Shown here piece after piece: positions 8,481-17,600 of a stretch of DNA of 64,000 nt; position 1 is the stretch's first letter; every line of letters begins with the position of its first letter. The notes beneath the pieces are model-generated. The model saw nothing but the letters and a program-made list of their open reading frames with translations. It searched no databases and had not been told where the DNA came from. A program made the translations under genes and the position numbers. Origin of the DNA: Variovorax boronicumulans (lineage in GTDB: Bacteria > Pseudomonadota > Gammaproteobacteria > Burkholderiales > Burkholderiaceae_C); NCBI RefSeq assembly GCF_029892485.1, contig NZ_JARXVG010000006.1, positions 62,001 through 126,000 on the forward strand, written 5' to 3'.

Positions 8481-8936
8481 ATGAAAGTCAGCGACATCCT
8501 TCGCGTCAAGGGCAACACGCTCTTCACCATCACGCCAGACGACCTGCTGGCAGAAGCCGCCACCACCATGGCGGAAAAGGACATCGGCTCCCTGGTGGTC
8601 ATGGAACATGGCGACCTGGTCGGCATGCTCACCTTCCGCGAAGTGATCGTGGCCATCGTCGCCAATGGTGGCCAGGTCGGGACCACGCTGGTGCGCAAGG
8701 CCATGGACGACGCCCCCGTCACCTGCACCCTGGAAACCGATCTCGACGAAATCCGCCGCATCATGCTGGAGCGCCACGCGCGCTACATGCCCGTGATGGA
8801 CAAGCGCATGCTGATGGGCGTGATCAGCTTCTACGACGTCGCCAAGGCCGTGGTGGACAGCCAGAACTTCGAGAACAAGATGCTCAAGGCCTACATCCGC
8901 GACTGGCCGGCCGAAGACGAGAGCAAGACCGGTTGA
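8481..8936 (+). CDS. CBS-domain protein (tandem CBS pair)
   Basis: 151 residues consisting almost only of two CBS domains (about residues 8-62 and 75-130), the adenosine-nucleotide-sensing Bateman module. Typical strings are DLLAEAATTMAEKDIGSLVVMEHGDLVGMLTFREV and ARYMPVMDKRMLMGVISFYDVAKAVV. It has no enzymatic domain, so it likely regulates another protein in response to AMP, ATP or SAM-type ligands. The start is set by AGAGGAG six to seven bases before ATG 8481. Confidence 0.88.
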   Translation: MKVSDILRVKGNTLFTITPDDLLAEAATTMAEKDIGSLVVMEHGDLVGMLTFREVIVAIVANGGQVGTTLVRKAMDDAPVTCTLETDLDEIRRIMLERHARYMPVMDKRMLMGVISFYDVAKAVVDSQNFENKMLKAYIRDWPAEDESKTG

Positions 8937-8958
8937 CCTGCCGGCCCGGCCGCAGCCA

Positions 8959-9948
8959 TCATTCTTTGATGTTGGCTGTCTGCACGATCTTCTGATTGCG
9001 GCTGTATTCGGCCTGCACGAACTTGCCGAACGCCTCCGGCGTGCCGCTCCCCGGCAGCGCGCCTTGCTCCATCAGCTTGGAGCGCACCCCTTCCTCCTGC
9101 AGCACCGCATTGAGTTCCTGGTTGATCTGCGCGACGACCGCCGGCGGCGTTTTCGCGGGCGCGAAGATGCCGGTCCAACTCACCATGTCGAAGCCCTTCA
9201 GGCCCGGCATCTCGTCGAAGGTGGGCACGCTAGGCAGCGCGGCCAGGCGCTTGTTGCTGGTGATGCCCAGTGCCTTCAGGCGCTTGCCGTTCACATGCGG
9301 AATGGCGCTGGTGCTCACCAGCATCGCGAGGTCGACCTGGTTGCCGATCACGTCGGTGGCGATCTGCGCGCCGCCGCGGTAGGGCACATGCGTGACGAAG
9401 ATGCCGCTGCGTTCCTTCAGCAACTCCATCGCCAGCTGCAGCACGGTGCCCACGCCCGAGGTGGCGTAGTTGTACTGGCCCGGCTTGGCCTTGGCGAGCT
9501 TCACGAAATCGGCGAAGGTCTGCGCCTCGAGGCCGGGCCGCGCGACCAGGACCATCGGCGCCGTGTTGAGCAGACCCACCGGTGCCAGGTCCTTCAGCGG
9601 ATCGAAGCGGAAAGCCGTGGGGTTCACGAGCTTGCCGATGGCGATCGCGCTGTCGGGCCCGACCACCAGCGTGTAGCCGTCGGGCGCCGCATTTACCGCC
9701 TTGGCCACGCCGATGGCGCCGCCCGCGCCGCTCACGTTGTCGATCACCACCGATTGCTTGAGCCGCTCGCCGAGCCGCTGCGCGACCAGGCGCGCGTTGA
9801 CGTCCACGCTGCCGCCGGCCGTGTAGGGAACGATCAGCGTGATGGGCTTGGCGGTGGGCCATGCCTGCGCGAGCGCTGCGGTGGGCAATGCAGCGCAAAG
9901 TGCGGCGGCAAGAAGAAGGCGGCGTGGCGTGTTCATGGCGTGGTTCAT
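8959..9948 (-). CDS. Bug-family periplasmic solute-binding protein
   Basis: A receptor of 329 residues with a clear signal peptide (RRLLLAAALCAALPTAALAQA) and the family pattern WPTAKPITLIVPYTAGGSVDVNARLVAQRL, then VVIDNVSGAGGAIG. The first ATG (9948) overlaps the stop of the adenosine deaminase gene by four bases; the ATG at 9936 gives a shorter leader and is also possible. Coupling to adenosine deaminase suggests, but does not prove, that the bound solute is a nucleoside, purine or related compound. No membrane components are nearby. Confidence 0.9.
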   Translation of the reverse strand: MNHAMNTPRRLLLAAALCAALPTAALAQAWPTAKPITLIVPYTAGGSVDVNARLVAQRLGERLKQSVVIDNVSGAGGAIGVAKAVNAAPDGYTLVVGPDSAIAIGKLVNPTAFRFDPLKDLAPVGLLNTAPMVLVARPGLEAQTFADFVKLAKAKPGQYNYATSGVGTVLQLAMELLKERSGIFVTHVPYRGGAQIATDVIGNQVDLAMLVSTSAIPHVNGKRLKALGITSNKRLAALPSVPTFDEMPGLKGFDMVSWTGIFAPAKTPPAVVAQINQELNAVLQEEGVRSKLMEQGALPGSGTPEAFGKFVQAEYSRNQKIVQTANIKE

Positions 9949-11036
9949 TCGAAGGTGGAGGGCGTGGGTTCGGTGTCGAGGCGGGCGCGCAGCGTGTCGA
10001 AGGCCTCGCTCCACTGCGCGCGCCATTCGCGGCGCTGCGTGTCGTCTATCCATGCGCCATCGAGGCCGTTGTGCATGAAGCCGCGCAGGTCGTCCAGGCC
10101 GAAGCCGAAGTCGCGCACCATCATCAGCCAGGCCCCGGTGGGCGTGACCTTGTGCAGCGTCGGATCGTCGGTGTTGGGATGGATGCGCAGGCCCAGGCCG
10201 GGCATGCGGCGGATCGGATGGTCCAGCGCCCAGCGCTCGGGCGGCAGCGTGCGCAGGTAGTACGAGTTGGTCGGCACCACGGTGAAGAGCACGCCGCGCT
10301 CTGCGCATTCGCGCGCGAAGTCGGGCTGGTCGACCACCGTGTAGCCGTGGTCGATGCGGTCCACCTGCAGCACGTCGAGCGCGGTGCGCACGTTGGTCCA
10401 GGGCATGCCGAACTCGCCCGCGTGCGCGGTGGTCTTGAGGCCCGCCTTCTTCGCCGCGGCATAGGCTTGGGTGAACAACTCGGGCGGCCGGTCGTTCTCG
10501 CGGTAGTCAATGCCGATGCCGATCACCTCGTCGCAGCGGTGGGCGACGACCCACTCGACCATCTCCACCGCCGTCTCGGGGCTGGCCTCGCGGTCGATGG
10601 CGGCGATGAGCCGTCCGGTGATGCCGAACTCCAGCTGCGCGTCCTGGATCGCGCGCACGATCGCGGCCTGCGCCAACGCATACGGAATGCCCGAGCCGTG
10701 CACCGTGCCGGTCGGGTTCCAGAAGAACTCCGCGTAGCGCACGTTGTGCGAGGCTGCATCCTGCAGGTATTCGAGCGTGAGCTGGTACAGGTCGCCGGGG
10801 CCGCGCACCAGCTGGGCGTCGAGCGCACGCAGCACCCGCAGCACGCCGACCGGTTTTTCGCCGCGCGTGTAGAAGCCCCCGATCTCGTCGGCCGCGAGCG
10901 GCGCGCCGGCGCGCAGGTTCAGCTGCTTGAAGGTCTGGTGGCGCACCGTGCCGAACAGGTGGCAGTGCAGCTCGACCTTGGGGATCGCGCGGAGGAAAGA
11001 CTCCAGGGTGAACGCAGGCGGGGTGGGGCTGGTCAT
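9945..11036 (-). CDS. add: Adenosine deaminase family protein
   Basis: A 363-residue amidohydrolase of the adenosine/adenine deaminase family that hydrolyses an aminopurine to its oxo form. Zinc-site motifs are visible: KVELHCHLFGTV near the N-terminus (HxH), TTAHAGEF in the middle (His and catalytic Glu) and HPNTDDP near the C-terminus (paired Asp). The N-terminal motif differs from the common AELHLHIEG, so the substrate may not be adenosine itself. It leads a two-gene unit with a Bug receptor and faces a LysR regulator across 95 bases. Confidence 0.85.
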   Translation of the reverse strand: MTSPTPPAFTLESFLRAIPKVELHCHLFGTVRHQTFKQLNLRAGAPLAADEIGGFYTRGEKPVGVLRVLRALDAQLVRGPGDLYQLTLEYLQDAASHNVRYAEFFWNPTGTVHGSGIPYALAQAAIVRAIQDAQLEFGITGRLIAAIDREASPETAVEMVEWVVAHRCDEVIGIGIDYRENDRPPELFTQAYAAAKKAGLKTTAHAGEFGMPWTNVRTALDVLQVDRIDHGYTVVDQPDFARECAERGVLFTVVPTNSYYLRTLPPERWALDHPIRRMPGLGLRIHPNTDDPTLHKVTPTGAWLMMVRDFGFGLDDLRGFMHNGLDGAWIDDTQRREWRAQWSEAFDTLRARLDTEPTPSTFE

Positions 11037-11084
11037 GTTGACCAGTCTAGGCAGCGCCAGCCCATAAGGAAAATTTTGAATTTC

Positions 11085-11105
11085 TATAATTTGATTCACT
11101 GAATC
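11085..11105 (+). promoter_or_regulatory. -10-like TATAAT and palindromic operator between add and the LysR gene
   Basis: In the 95-base divergent space, TATAAT at 11085-11090 reads toward the LysR gene and is followed at once by the perfect palindrome GATTCACTGAATC (11093-11105), where transcription from that -10 would start. LysR regulators usually bind such sites in their own divergent promoter. I did not find a strong -35 to match, so the promoter call is tentative. Confidence 0.45.
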
Positions 11106-11131
11106 GATAACCACCGGTCCCCGGAGACGCC

Positions 11132-12085
11132 ATGGCCGCCTTGCCCCTTCGAGCGCTCACGATGCGCCAGCTGCAGTTCTTCTCGGTGCTGGTCGAAGAG
11201 GGCCAGTTCGGCCGTGCGGCCCGACGTCTTGCCATCACCCAGCCCGCGCTCAGCAACGCCATCAAGCAGATGGAGAAGCTGCTTGGCGCCGAGCTGTTGA
11301 CCCGCTCCACCCACAGCCTCGAACTCACGCCGGTGGGTGCCGAGGTGCTGGCGCGCACCGACTTCCTGGTCAACACCTTCGAGGTGGCGCTGCGCGACAT
11401 CGAGAGCACGGTGCAGCGCGGCCGAGCCTTCGTGCGCGTGGGCGTGATCCCGTCGGCCAGTGCGCGCGTGGCCGCGGCCGTGAGCGAGTTCCTGGCGAAC
11501 GGCCAGCGCGAAGTGGAACTGGCCTGGCGCGACGCGCCCTCGACCACGCTGCTGGCCGAGCTGCGCAGCGGCCAGCTCGACATGGCGGTGGCCGCCATCA
11601 CCGAGCCGCCCGGCGGCCTGACCTGCATCGACCTGTTCCGCGATCCGCTGGTGCTGGTGGTGCGGCGCGACCATGCGCTGGCGGCGGCCGGCGATGCGAC
11701 CTGGGAGGCCATCGGCCGCGAGCGCCTTGTGCTGTTCGAGAGCGGCAGCATGCCGGCGCTCGGCAACCCGGCACGCGCCCAGTTCGCGCAAGGCGCACAG
11801 CCCTACCACGTGAGCTATTCCGAGACGCTCTATGCGCTGGTGCGCAGCGGCCAGGCGCTGGGGCTGATGCCCCGCCTGTACACCTCGTCGCTGCGCGACC
11901 CCGAGCTGGTGGTCGTGCCGCTGCTGAAGCCGCGCATCGAACGCCGCGTGGTGCTGGCGTATATGCCGGGGCCGATGCGCAATGTGGTGGCGCAGGAGCT
12001 CATCGCGTACCTGCGCGACAAGCTGCCGCAGGCTGGCGAAGTGACCGTGCGGCGGATGACGAAGGGGACGCGGGCCCGGCGCTGA
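11132..12085 (+). CDS. LysR-family transcriptional regulator
   Basis: 317 residues: winged helix-turn-helix at residues 10-70 (MRQLQFFSVLVEEGQFGRAARRLAITQPALSNAIKQMEKLLG) and a periplasmic-binding-like effector domain from about residue 95 (VRVGVIPSASARVAAAVSEFL). Divergence from the adenosine deaminase-Bug pair suggests it controls that pair and itself. The ATG follows CGGAGA at a normal distance. The effector is unknown. Confidence 0.92.
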   Translation: MAALPLRALTMRQLQFFSVLVEEGQFGRAARRLAITQPALSNAIKQMEKLLGAELLTRSTHSLELTPVGAEVLARTDFLVNTFEVALRDIESTVQRGRAFVRVGVIPSASARVAAAVSEFLANGQREVELAWRDAPSTTLLAELRSGQLDMAVAAITEPPGGLTCIDLFRDPLVLVVRRDHALAAAGDATWEAIGRERLVLFESGSMPALGNPARAQFAQGAQPYHVSYSETLYALVRSGQALGLMPRLYTSSLRDPELVVVPLLKPRIERRVVLAYMPGPMRNVVAQELIAYLRDKLPQAGEVTVRRMTKGTRARR

Positions 12086-12134
12086 TTTCCCTCTGATTTC
12101 ATGTCCCAGCTCGACGCCGCCGAGAAGGTCAAGG

Positions 12135-12153
12135 TGGTCACAAGCTGTGACCA
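12135..12153. terminator. Hairpin between convergent LysR and phaZ genes
   Basis: TGGTCACA and TGTGACCA form perfect 8-base arms around a 3-base centre between two convergent genes. There is no T-run on either side, so it may be a Rho-dependent or bidirectional terminator, or a protein-binding palindrome. Confidence 0.4.
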
Positions 12154-12190
12154 GCTCTCAAATGCGTTGTGCCGGCGCGCAACCGCAGGA

Positions 12191-13408
12191 TCAGTGCAAC
12201 TCGGCCGCAGCGTGAATCGTCTCACGCACCCGCGGATAGATCTGCGTATTCCACTTGCTGCCGCTGAACACCCCGTAGTGCCCGACGCCCGCCTGCAGGT
12301 GATGCGTCTTGAGGTACGGCCGGATGCCGGTGCAGAGGTCTTGCGCGGCCACCGTCTGGCCGACCGCGCAGATGTCGTCGCGCTCGCCTTCCACAGTGAG
12401 CAGCGCGGTGCGGCGGATCGCGGCGGGGTTCACCGTGCGGTCGCCTACGGTGAGCACGCCGCGCGGCAGGTCGTAGGTCTGGAACACGCGCTCCACCGTC
12501 TCCAGGTAGAACTCGGCCGGCAGGTCGTTCACCGCGAGGTACTCGTCGTAGAAGGTGCCGATGGTCTGGGCCTTCTCGATATCGCCTTCGACGAGGTGCT
12601 GGAACATGTCCTGGAACTGCTTCTTGTGGCGCTCGGGGTTCATGCTCATGAAAGCCGAGAGCTGCAGGAAGCCGGGGTACACGCGCCGCATCGCGCCCGC
12701 ATGCGGCCACGGCACATGGCTGATGAGGTTGCGGCGGAACCACTCGATGGGCTTGCTGGTCGCCAGCACGTTCACGCCGGTCGGGTTGATGCGGCAATCG
12801 ACCGGCCCCGCCATCAGCGTGAGGCTGCGCGGCGTGGCGGGGTTGTCGTCTTCGGCCATGAGCGCGGTGGCGGCCAGCGCGGCCACGCAGGGCTGGCAGA
12901 CCGCCACCATGTGCCCGCCGGGGCCGATGGCCTCCAGGAACTGGATGAGCTGCAGCGTGTAGTCGTCCAGGCTGAAGCCGCCATGCCAGAGCGGCACGTC
13001 GCGCGCGTTGTGCCAGTCGGTCAGGTACACGTCGTGGTCGCGCAGCAGGGTGCGCACGGTTTCGCGCAGCAGCGTGGCGAAGTGGCCCGAGAGTGGTGCA
13101 ACCAGCAGCACGGGCGGGTGCACGGCCTGGATGTCCTTGCGGAAGTGCAGCAGCGTTCCGAAGGGCGCGGTGAGGGTTTTCTCTTCATGGACAACGACTT
13201 GGGTGCCGTCGACCGTCACCGAATCGATGCCGTAGGCGGGCCGCGAATGGGTCAGCCGCATGCGCGAGAACACCTCGAACTGGGCGGCCAGGCGCCGCAT
13301 CATGGTGCGGTCGGTGCCGTCCTTCCAGAGGGCCTTGCCCAGGTATTGCGCCGCGAGCCGCGAGGGCGAAAAGAGGTCGGCTTGGTTCTGGTAGGCCCGG
13401 TACAGCAT
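12191..13408 (-). CDS. phaZ: Intracellular polyhydroxyalkanoate depolymerase
   Basis: A 405-residue enzyme that mobilises stored poly(3-hydroxybutyrate). It starts with MLYRAYQNQADLFSPSRLAA, as intracellular PhaZ proteins do, and carries a Cys-type nucleophile motif MVAVCQPCVA at residues 168-177; intracellular PhaZ of Cupriavidus uses a catalytic Cys in the matching place. DCRINPTGVN and the C-terminal VGHYGVFSGSKWNTQIYPRV (catalytic His region) also fit. ATG 13408 gives the family N-terminus; the open frame upstream is not protein-like. It is divergent from a glutathione transferase. No phasin or synthase is in the window. Confidence 0.92.
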   Translation of the reverse strand: MLYRAYQNQADLFSPSRLAAQYLGKALWKDGTDRTMMRRLAAQFEVFSRMRLTHSRPAYGIDSVTVDGTQVVVHEEKTLTAPFGTLLHFRKDIQAVHPPVLLVAPLSGHFATLLRETVRTLLRDHDVYLTDWHNARDVPLWHGGFSLDDYTLQLIQFLEAIGPGGHMVAVCQPCVAALAATALMAEDDNPATPRSLTLMAGPVDCRINPTGVNVLATSKPIEWFRRNLISHVPWPHAGAMRRVYPGFLQLSAFMSMNPERHKKQFQDMFQHLVEGDIEKAQTIGTFYDEYLAVNDLPAEFYLETVERVFQTYDLPRGVLTVGDRTVNPAAIRRTALLTVEGERDDICAVGQTVAAQDLCTGIRPYLKTHHLQAGVGHYGVFSGSKWNTQIYPRVRETIHAAAELH

Positions 13409-13457
13409 GCCCTGGGTGCAGGCAAGTTGCGGGCCAGTTCGTGCGCAGCGAACCAAG

Positions 13458-13473
13458 TGGCATGGCGCTTGCA
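13458..13473 (+). promoter_or_regulatory. Sigma-54 (-24/-12) promoter candidate for the glutathione transferase
   Basis: TGGCATGGCGCTTGCA matches the RpoN consensus TGGCAY-RN4-TTGCW at every defined position. It reads toward the GST gene; a start of transcription about 12 bases after the -12 element would lie roughly 20 bases before ATG 13506, a normal layout. No enhancer-binding protein gene is in the window. Confidence 0.55.
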
Positions 13474-13505
13474 CGCAAGGCATGCAACGACCAAGGAGCT
13501 TCCCG

Positions 13506-14162
13506 ATGGCCAAACCCGTTCTCACCATCAGCAGCAAGAACTACGGCGCATGGTCGCTGCGCGGCTGGCTGATGTGCAGGCTGGCGGGGCTGGACTTCAG
13601 CGAGAAGATCATCCCGCCCGACGATCCGGCCATGAAGGCCGAGATGCTGCTGCTCTCGTCGTCGATGCTTGTGCCCTCGCTGCAGCACGGCAGCGTGAAG
13701 GTGTGGGACACGCTGGCCATCGGCGAGTACCTGAACGAGATCAAGCCCAAGGCCGGGCTGCTGCCCGAAGAGGTGGCAGCCCGCGCCCACTGCCGCGCCA
13801 TTTGCGGCGAGATGCACTCGGGCTTCAGCTCGATGCGCGGCGCGCTGCCGATGAACATCAAGGCCCACTTCAAGAGCTTCAAGGTGTGGTCGCGCGCGCA
13901 GTCCGACATCGACCGCATCGTCGCCATCTGGCGCGAATGCCTCAAGGCCTATGGCGGGCCCTATCTATTCGGCAAGCTGCCGGGCATGGCCGACGCGATG
14001 TATGCGCCAGTGGTCACGCGCTTCCTGAGCTACGACGTGGCGCTGGACAGCACCTGCGCGGCGTACTGCAAGCGCGTGATGGAGCTGCCGGCGATGAAGG
14101 AATGGGTCGCCGCCGCGAAGCAGGAGCCCGAGGAAATCGACGAGCTCGACGCGGAGTTCTAG
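13506..14162 (+). CDS. Glutathione S-transferase family protein
   Basis: 218 residues with an N-terminal thioredoxin-like domain (KPVLTISSKNYGAWSLRGWLMCRLAG) that carries a Ser in the glutathione-activating position, the LVPSLQHGSVKVWDTLAIGEYL block in place of the usual VP-x-L plus ES motif, and an all-helical C-terminal domain. It is a cytosolic conjugating or reductive enzyme of unknown substrate. AAGGAG before ATG 13506 fixes the start. Its stop overlaps the stop of the opposite-strand small gene within CTAG. A sigma-54-like promoter lies upstream. Confidence 0.88.
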   Translation: MAKPVLTISSKNYGAWSLRGWLMCRLAGLDFSEKIIPPDDPAMKAEMLLLSSSMLVPSLQHGSVKVWDTLAIGEYLNEIKPKAGLLPEEVAARAHCRAICGEMHSGFSSMRGALPMNIKAHFKSFKVWSRAQSDIDRIVAIWRECLKAYGGPYLFGKLPGMADAMYAPVVTRFLSYDVALDSTCAAYCKRVMELPAMKEWVAAAKQEPEEIDELDAEF

Positions 14163-14449
14163 TTGACGAGCGGCCGGGTCGCCTGAAAGCGCCCCCGGCG
14201 CTGCCGGGGCGGAGGCTGGATGTCGTCATTGCCAACGCGTTGACCGAGGTCGCTGGCGAACCATCGAAAGACGTTGGCCTGGTTTCTCCAGCCGTCGCTG
14301 AATCGCACGAAAAGAAAGCCCCGCTCTGCGTTGCCGAGTGCATCGACCGGGATGCCCGCGGCGCGCAAGGCGGTGATCTCCTTGTCGGATTCCATGCCGA
14401 ACGGCAGTTTCAAGGTAATCGTCGCGCTGTGGATGGGGTGCCTTGGCAT
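14159..14449 (-). CDS. Small protein of unknown function
   Basis: 96 residues, unrecognised. The start at 14449 is supported by a strong AAAGGAGG nine to ten bases upstream, which is better than most sites in the window. The sequence begins MPRHPIHSATITLKLPFGM, has a central ALRAAGIPVDALGNAERGFLFV that reads like a small alpha/beta fold, and ends in a basic, proline-rich tail (IQPPPRQRRGRFQATRP). No signal peptide or membrane segment is visible. It converges on the GST gene with overlapping stops. Confidence 0.6.
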   Translation of the reverse strand: MPRHPIHSATITLKLPFGMESDKEITALRAAGIPVDALGNAERGFLFVRFSDGWRNQANVFRWFASDLGQRVGNDDIQPPPRQRRGRFQATRPLVN

Positions 14450-14687
14450 TGCTTCGCCTCCTTTTACTTCTATGGGGCCAGTTGATCCGAAGGAGGCGGT
14501 TGGTGGCATCCCTCGTTCATAGGAGGCGCATCGGGGGTTTGCCCTGTTGTCGTCAAAAGACAACCGGAGTGGGTTCGCTGCAGAAATCAACCCTTGGAGA
14601 TTCATAAAAATACATTTTCCGTGAGAAAGTAGCACTTCGTCACAACTTGAATGAGTGCCGCGTCTTGAGCTTTCCTGAGAACGGGGC

Positions 14688-17600
14688 TTGCGCGTCGGGT
14701 CACGTTTCCGAGGACATCGCTTGCTCTACCCCTGCACAAGTCGACCCCGCGCGGTCGGGATATCCACCGGCGCGGCCAAGGACGGTTCGCAGCACCTGGT
14801 GCCGTTGCTCGCCGTCGCGCTTGTTGTCGCGGCCATGGGACGCCCCGTCGTCGCGCTCGCCGCCACGACCTACGAAGGAACCCTCACCGGTGTGCAAGCC
14901 AACGACCAGGCCGGCGGAACCGGCAACTATTCGCCGGCCTATGTCATCACGCCCTCGCCGGGCACGCTGCACTACGCCTTTGGAGCGGACGACAGCATCT
15001 ACGTGCGAGGCGCCAGCGGCGACGTATACGGCGTTCTGCTGACTGCGGCTTCCGGCTCGTCGCCCGTGGTGCTCGATTCCGCCGGCGGCAGGTTGAATAT
15101 CTCCTCGGCCAACAGCGCGCCGGGTTCGGCCTCGCCCTCGGTCCTGGCACTGTCGAGGGGCATCAGCGTCGATGGTGGCAGCCGCGTGCTTGTGGTCAAC
15201 GGCAATGCGTCCGTGTATGCCCAAGCCGACAGCAAGGAAAGTATCGCCATCGGCGTGAACGTGTCTGGGGGCACGGTGACCTTCAACGGCGATACCTCAA
15301 TACGCACCAGCACGCCGGGCTATTCGCGCGGCCTTTGGGTCTACCAGGGGCAGGTCACGTTCAACGGAGACACCACGATCGTGGTGAGCGGGAAGCGGTC
15401 GGACACCGATGGGGTCTACAACTCCGGCGGCGGCGCAAGCAGCGTCACCTTCAACGGCAACCTGACCATTTCATCCACAGGCCAGTACCCCAGCGACAAC
15501 GTACACGGCATCTACAACGACAACGTGAACAGCCGGCTGCATGTGACGGGCGACCTGAAGCTCACCGCTGCGGCCAACGGCTCGACGGTCTTCGGGGTCC
15601 GCAACCAGGGGGTGCTCAACATCGACGGGGACGCCAGCTTCACCGCCACCGGAAGCCGCTCCGCGTTCGGCATTGCCAACACCCACACGACGGCCCGGAT
15701 GACTTTCGGGGGCAACGTGGACATCGCGGTCACCAGCACCACCGGTTACGCCCCTTTCGGAAATCCGACGGGCATCGAAAACAAATACCCGGGCACGTCC
15801 TCCATCAACTTCGGCAAGGCGGTCACGGTCAAGGTGTCCGCCGCGGCCGAGGCCTATGCCGTCAACAACGCCAGCACGCTGAATTTCAACTCGGCAACGA
15901 ACAACGTGGCGTTGCAGGTCGCCTCGTCATGCAGCACCTGCGATGTCTACGGCATCCGCAACGACGGCGGAACGGTGAAGGCCGCAGGCGGGTTGAGCAT
16001 TGCGACTTCGCCCAGCGGAACGGGCAAGGGCTACGCCATATGGAACGTAGCCGCGGACGTGCGCAATGCGACGGTCACGGTCAACGCCGCGGGCGGGCAG
16101 CCGGTGAAGCTGCAGGGCGACCTGGTGACCGGCAGCGTGACGAACGCTGGCGGCACCAAGTACACCGGCGCATTGAACGTGAACCTGGACACCCCGGACT
16201 CGTACCTGCGCGGATCGGTCGGCGGCTTCGTGGACCCGAACACATCGGATACCACGGTCTTTACCGCCGGCTCGCCCAACCTGTCGTTTACCAAGGGCGC
16301 CTCGTGGATTCCCACCGGCACCGGCACCATGGCTGCCGACCTCGGATCGGGCACCCTGGCCCTGGCCAACGGCGGTGCGATCGACATGGCCGCAAGCTGG
16401 GGAAGCTTCAGTCCCGCAAGCATTCCCGCCCACTCGCCGCGCGTGCTCGATATCCAGAGTTCGACCAACGCCGCGACCGTCAACCTGGGAGACGGCGCCA
16501 CCTTTCGCATCCTCAGCGATGTGCGCAACGGCGTGGCCGACCGGATCCAGTTTGGCAGCGGCGTGACGGGCTTCAACGCGACCGGAACGCAGGTGGTCAA
16601 CGTGGTGTACGACCCCGCGCTCAACGACACCAGCTGGGTCAACGCCTCGACGGCGAAGACCGGCACGGTGATTCCGGCGAGCAAGCCCATCGTCGTCATC
16701 GACGCCTCGGCGGCCGGCGGCGGCACGGCGCGGCTGCAGGCCGTCCAGGGCGCGACGAGCCAATGGAGCTACGAGAACGACCTGGTGCGCTTCACGTACG
16801 CGCCCAACGTGGCGCTCAGCGCGGACGGCAGCCAGGTCGTGCTGAATGGCCTGACCATCGCGGGTTCGGGCACGGCCGCGGAGACCGGCACCGACGCAGC
16901 GGCAGGCGCTGCGAGCGCCAGTTCAGGGTTGAGCACATCCGCGGCCGGTGCTGCCGGCGCTGTGGCGCGCATCACGCCCTCGGAGTCCGTGAAGACCGCC
17001 GCCGAGGCCGGCGACAGCCTTCGCAACCTCTGGGCCCTGCGCGCCAACGGCATCGCGCGCAGGACCGAGGCGCTACGGCGCGACACCGCCCCCGAAACCA
17101 CCGGCATCTGGGCCGAAGTGGACGGCGGCGGCTTCGATGCGCGCACGGCCTACGCGAGGTCCTACGGCCAGAGCTATGGCGCCCTGTCCGTCGGCGTCGA
17201 CCGGCGCCTGGGCGACTTCGGCGGCTGGAAAAGCCATGCGGGCGGCTCCGTGAGCTACATCAATTCCAGCGCCGGCTATGAGCGTGGAAACGGAAAGGCG
17301 TCCGCGATCGAGCTCGCCGGCTACGGCATGTGGGCCGACGGCCTCGGCACCTACCTGCAGATCGGCGCACGCACCGCGTCGCTGGAGAACAAGTACGCGT
17401 CCACCGATTCGCTTTCGCGGCGCGTCACCGGCACCTACAAGACCCAGGGCTACGAAGTCAGTGCCGAAGCCGGGCATCGCTTCCCGCTGCCGCAAGACGT
17501 GTTCGTGGAGCCGCAGGTCGCGTTGACCGCGAGCCGCCTGGCGGCCGACAGGCACACCGCAAGCAACGGCGTGGCCATCAGCCAGGACAGCCTCGACGCG

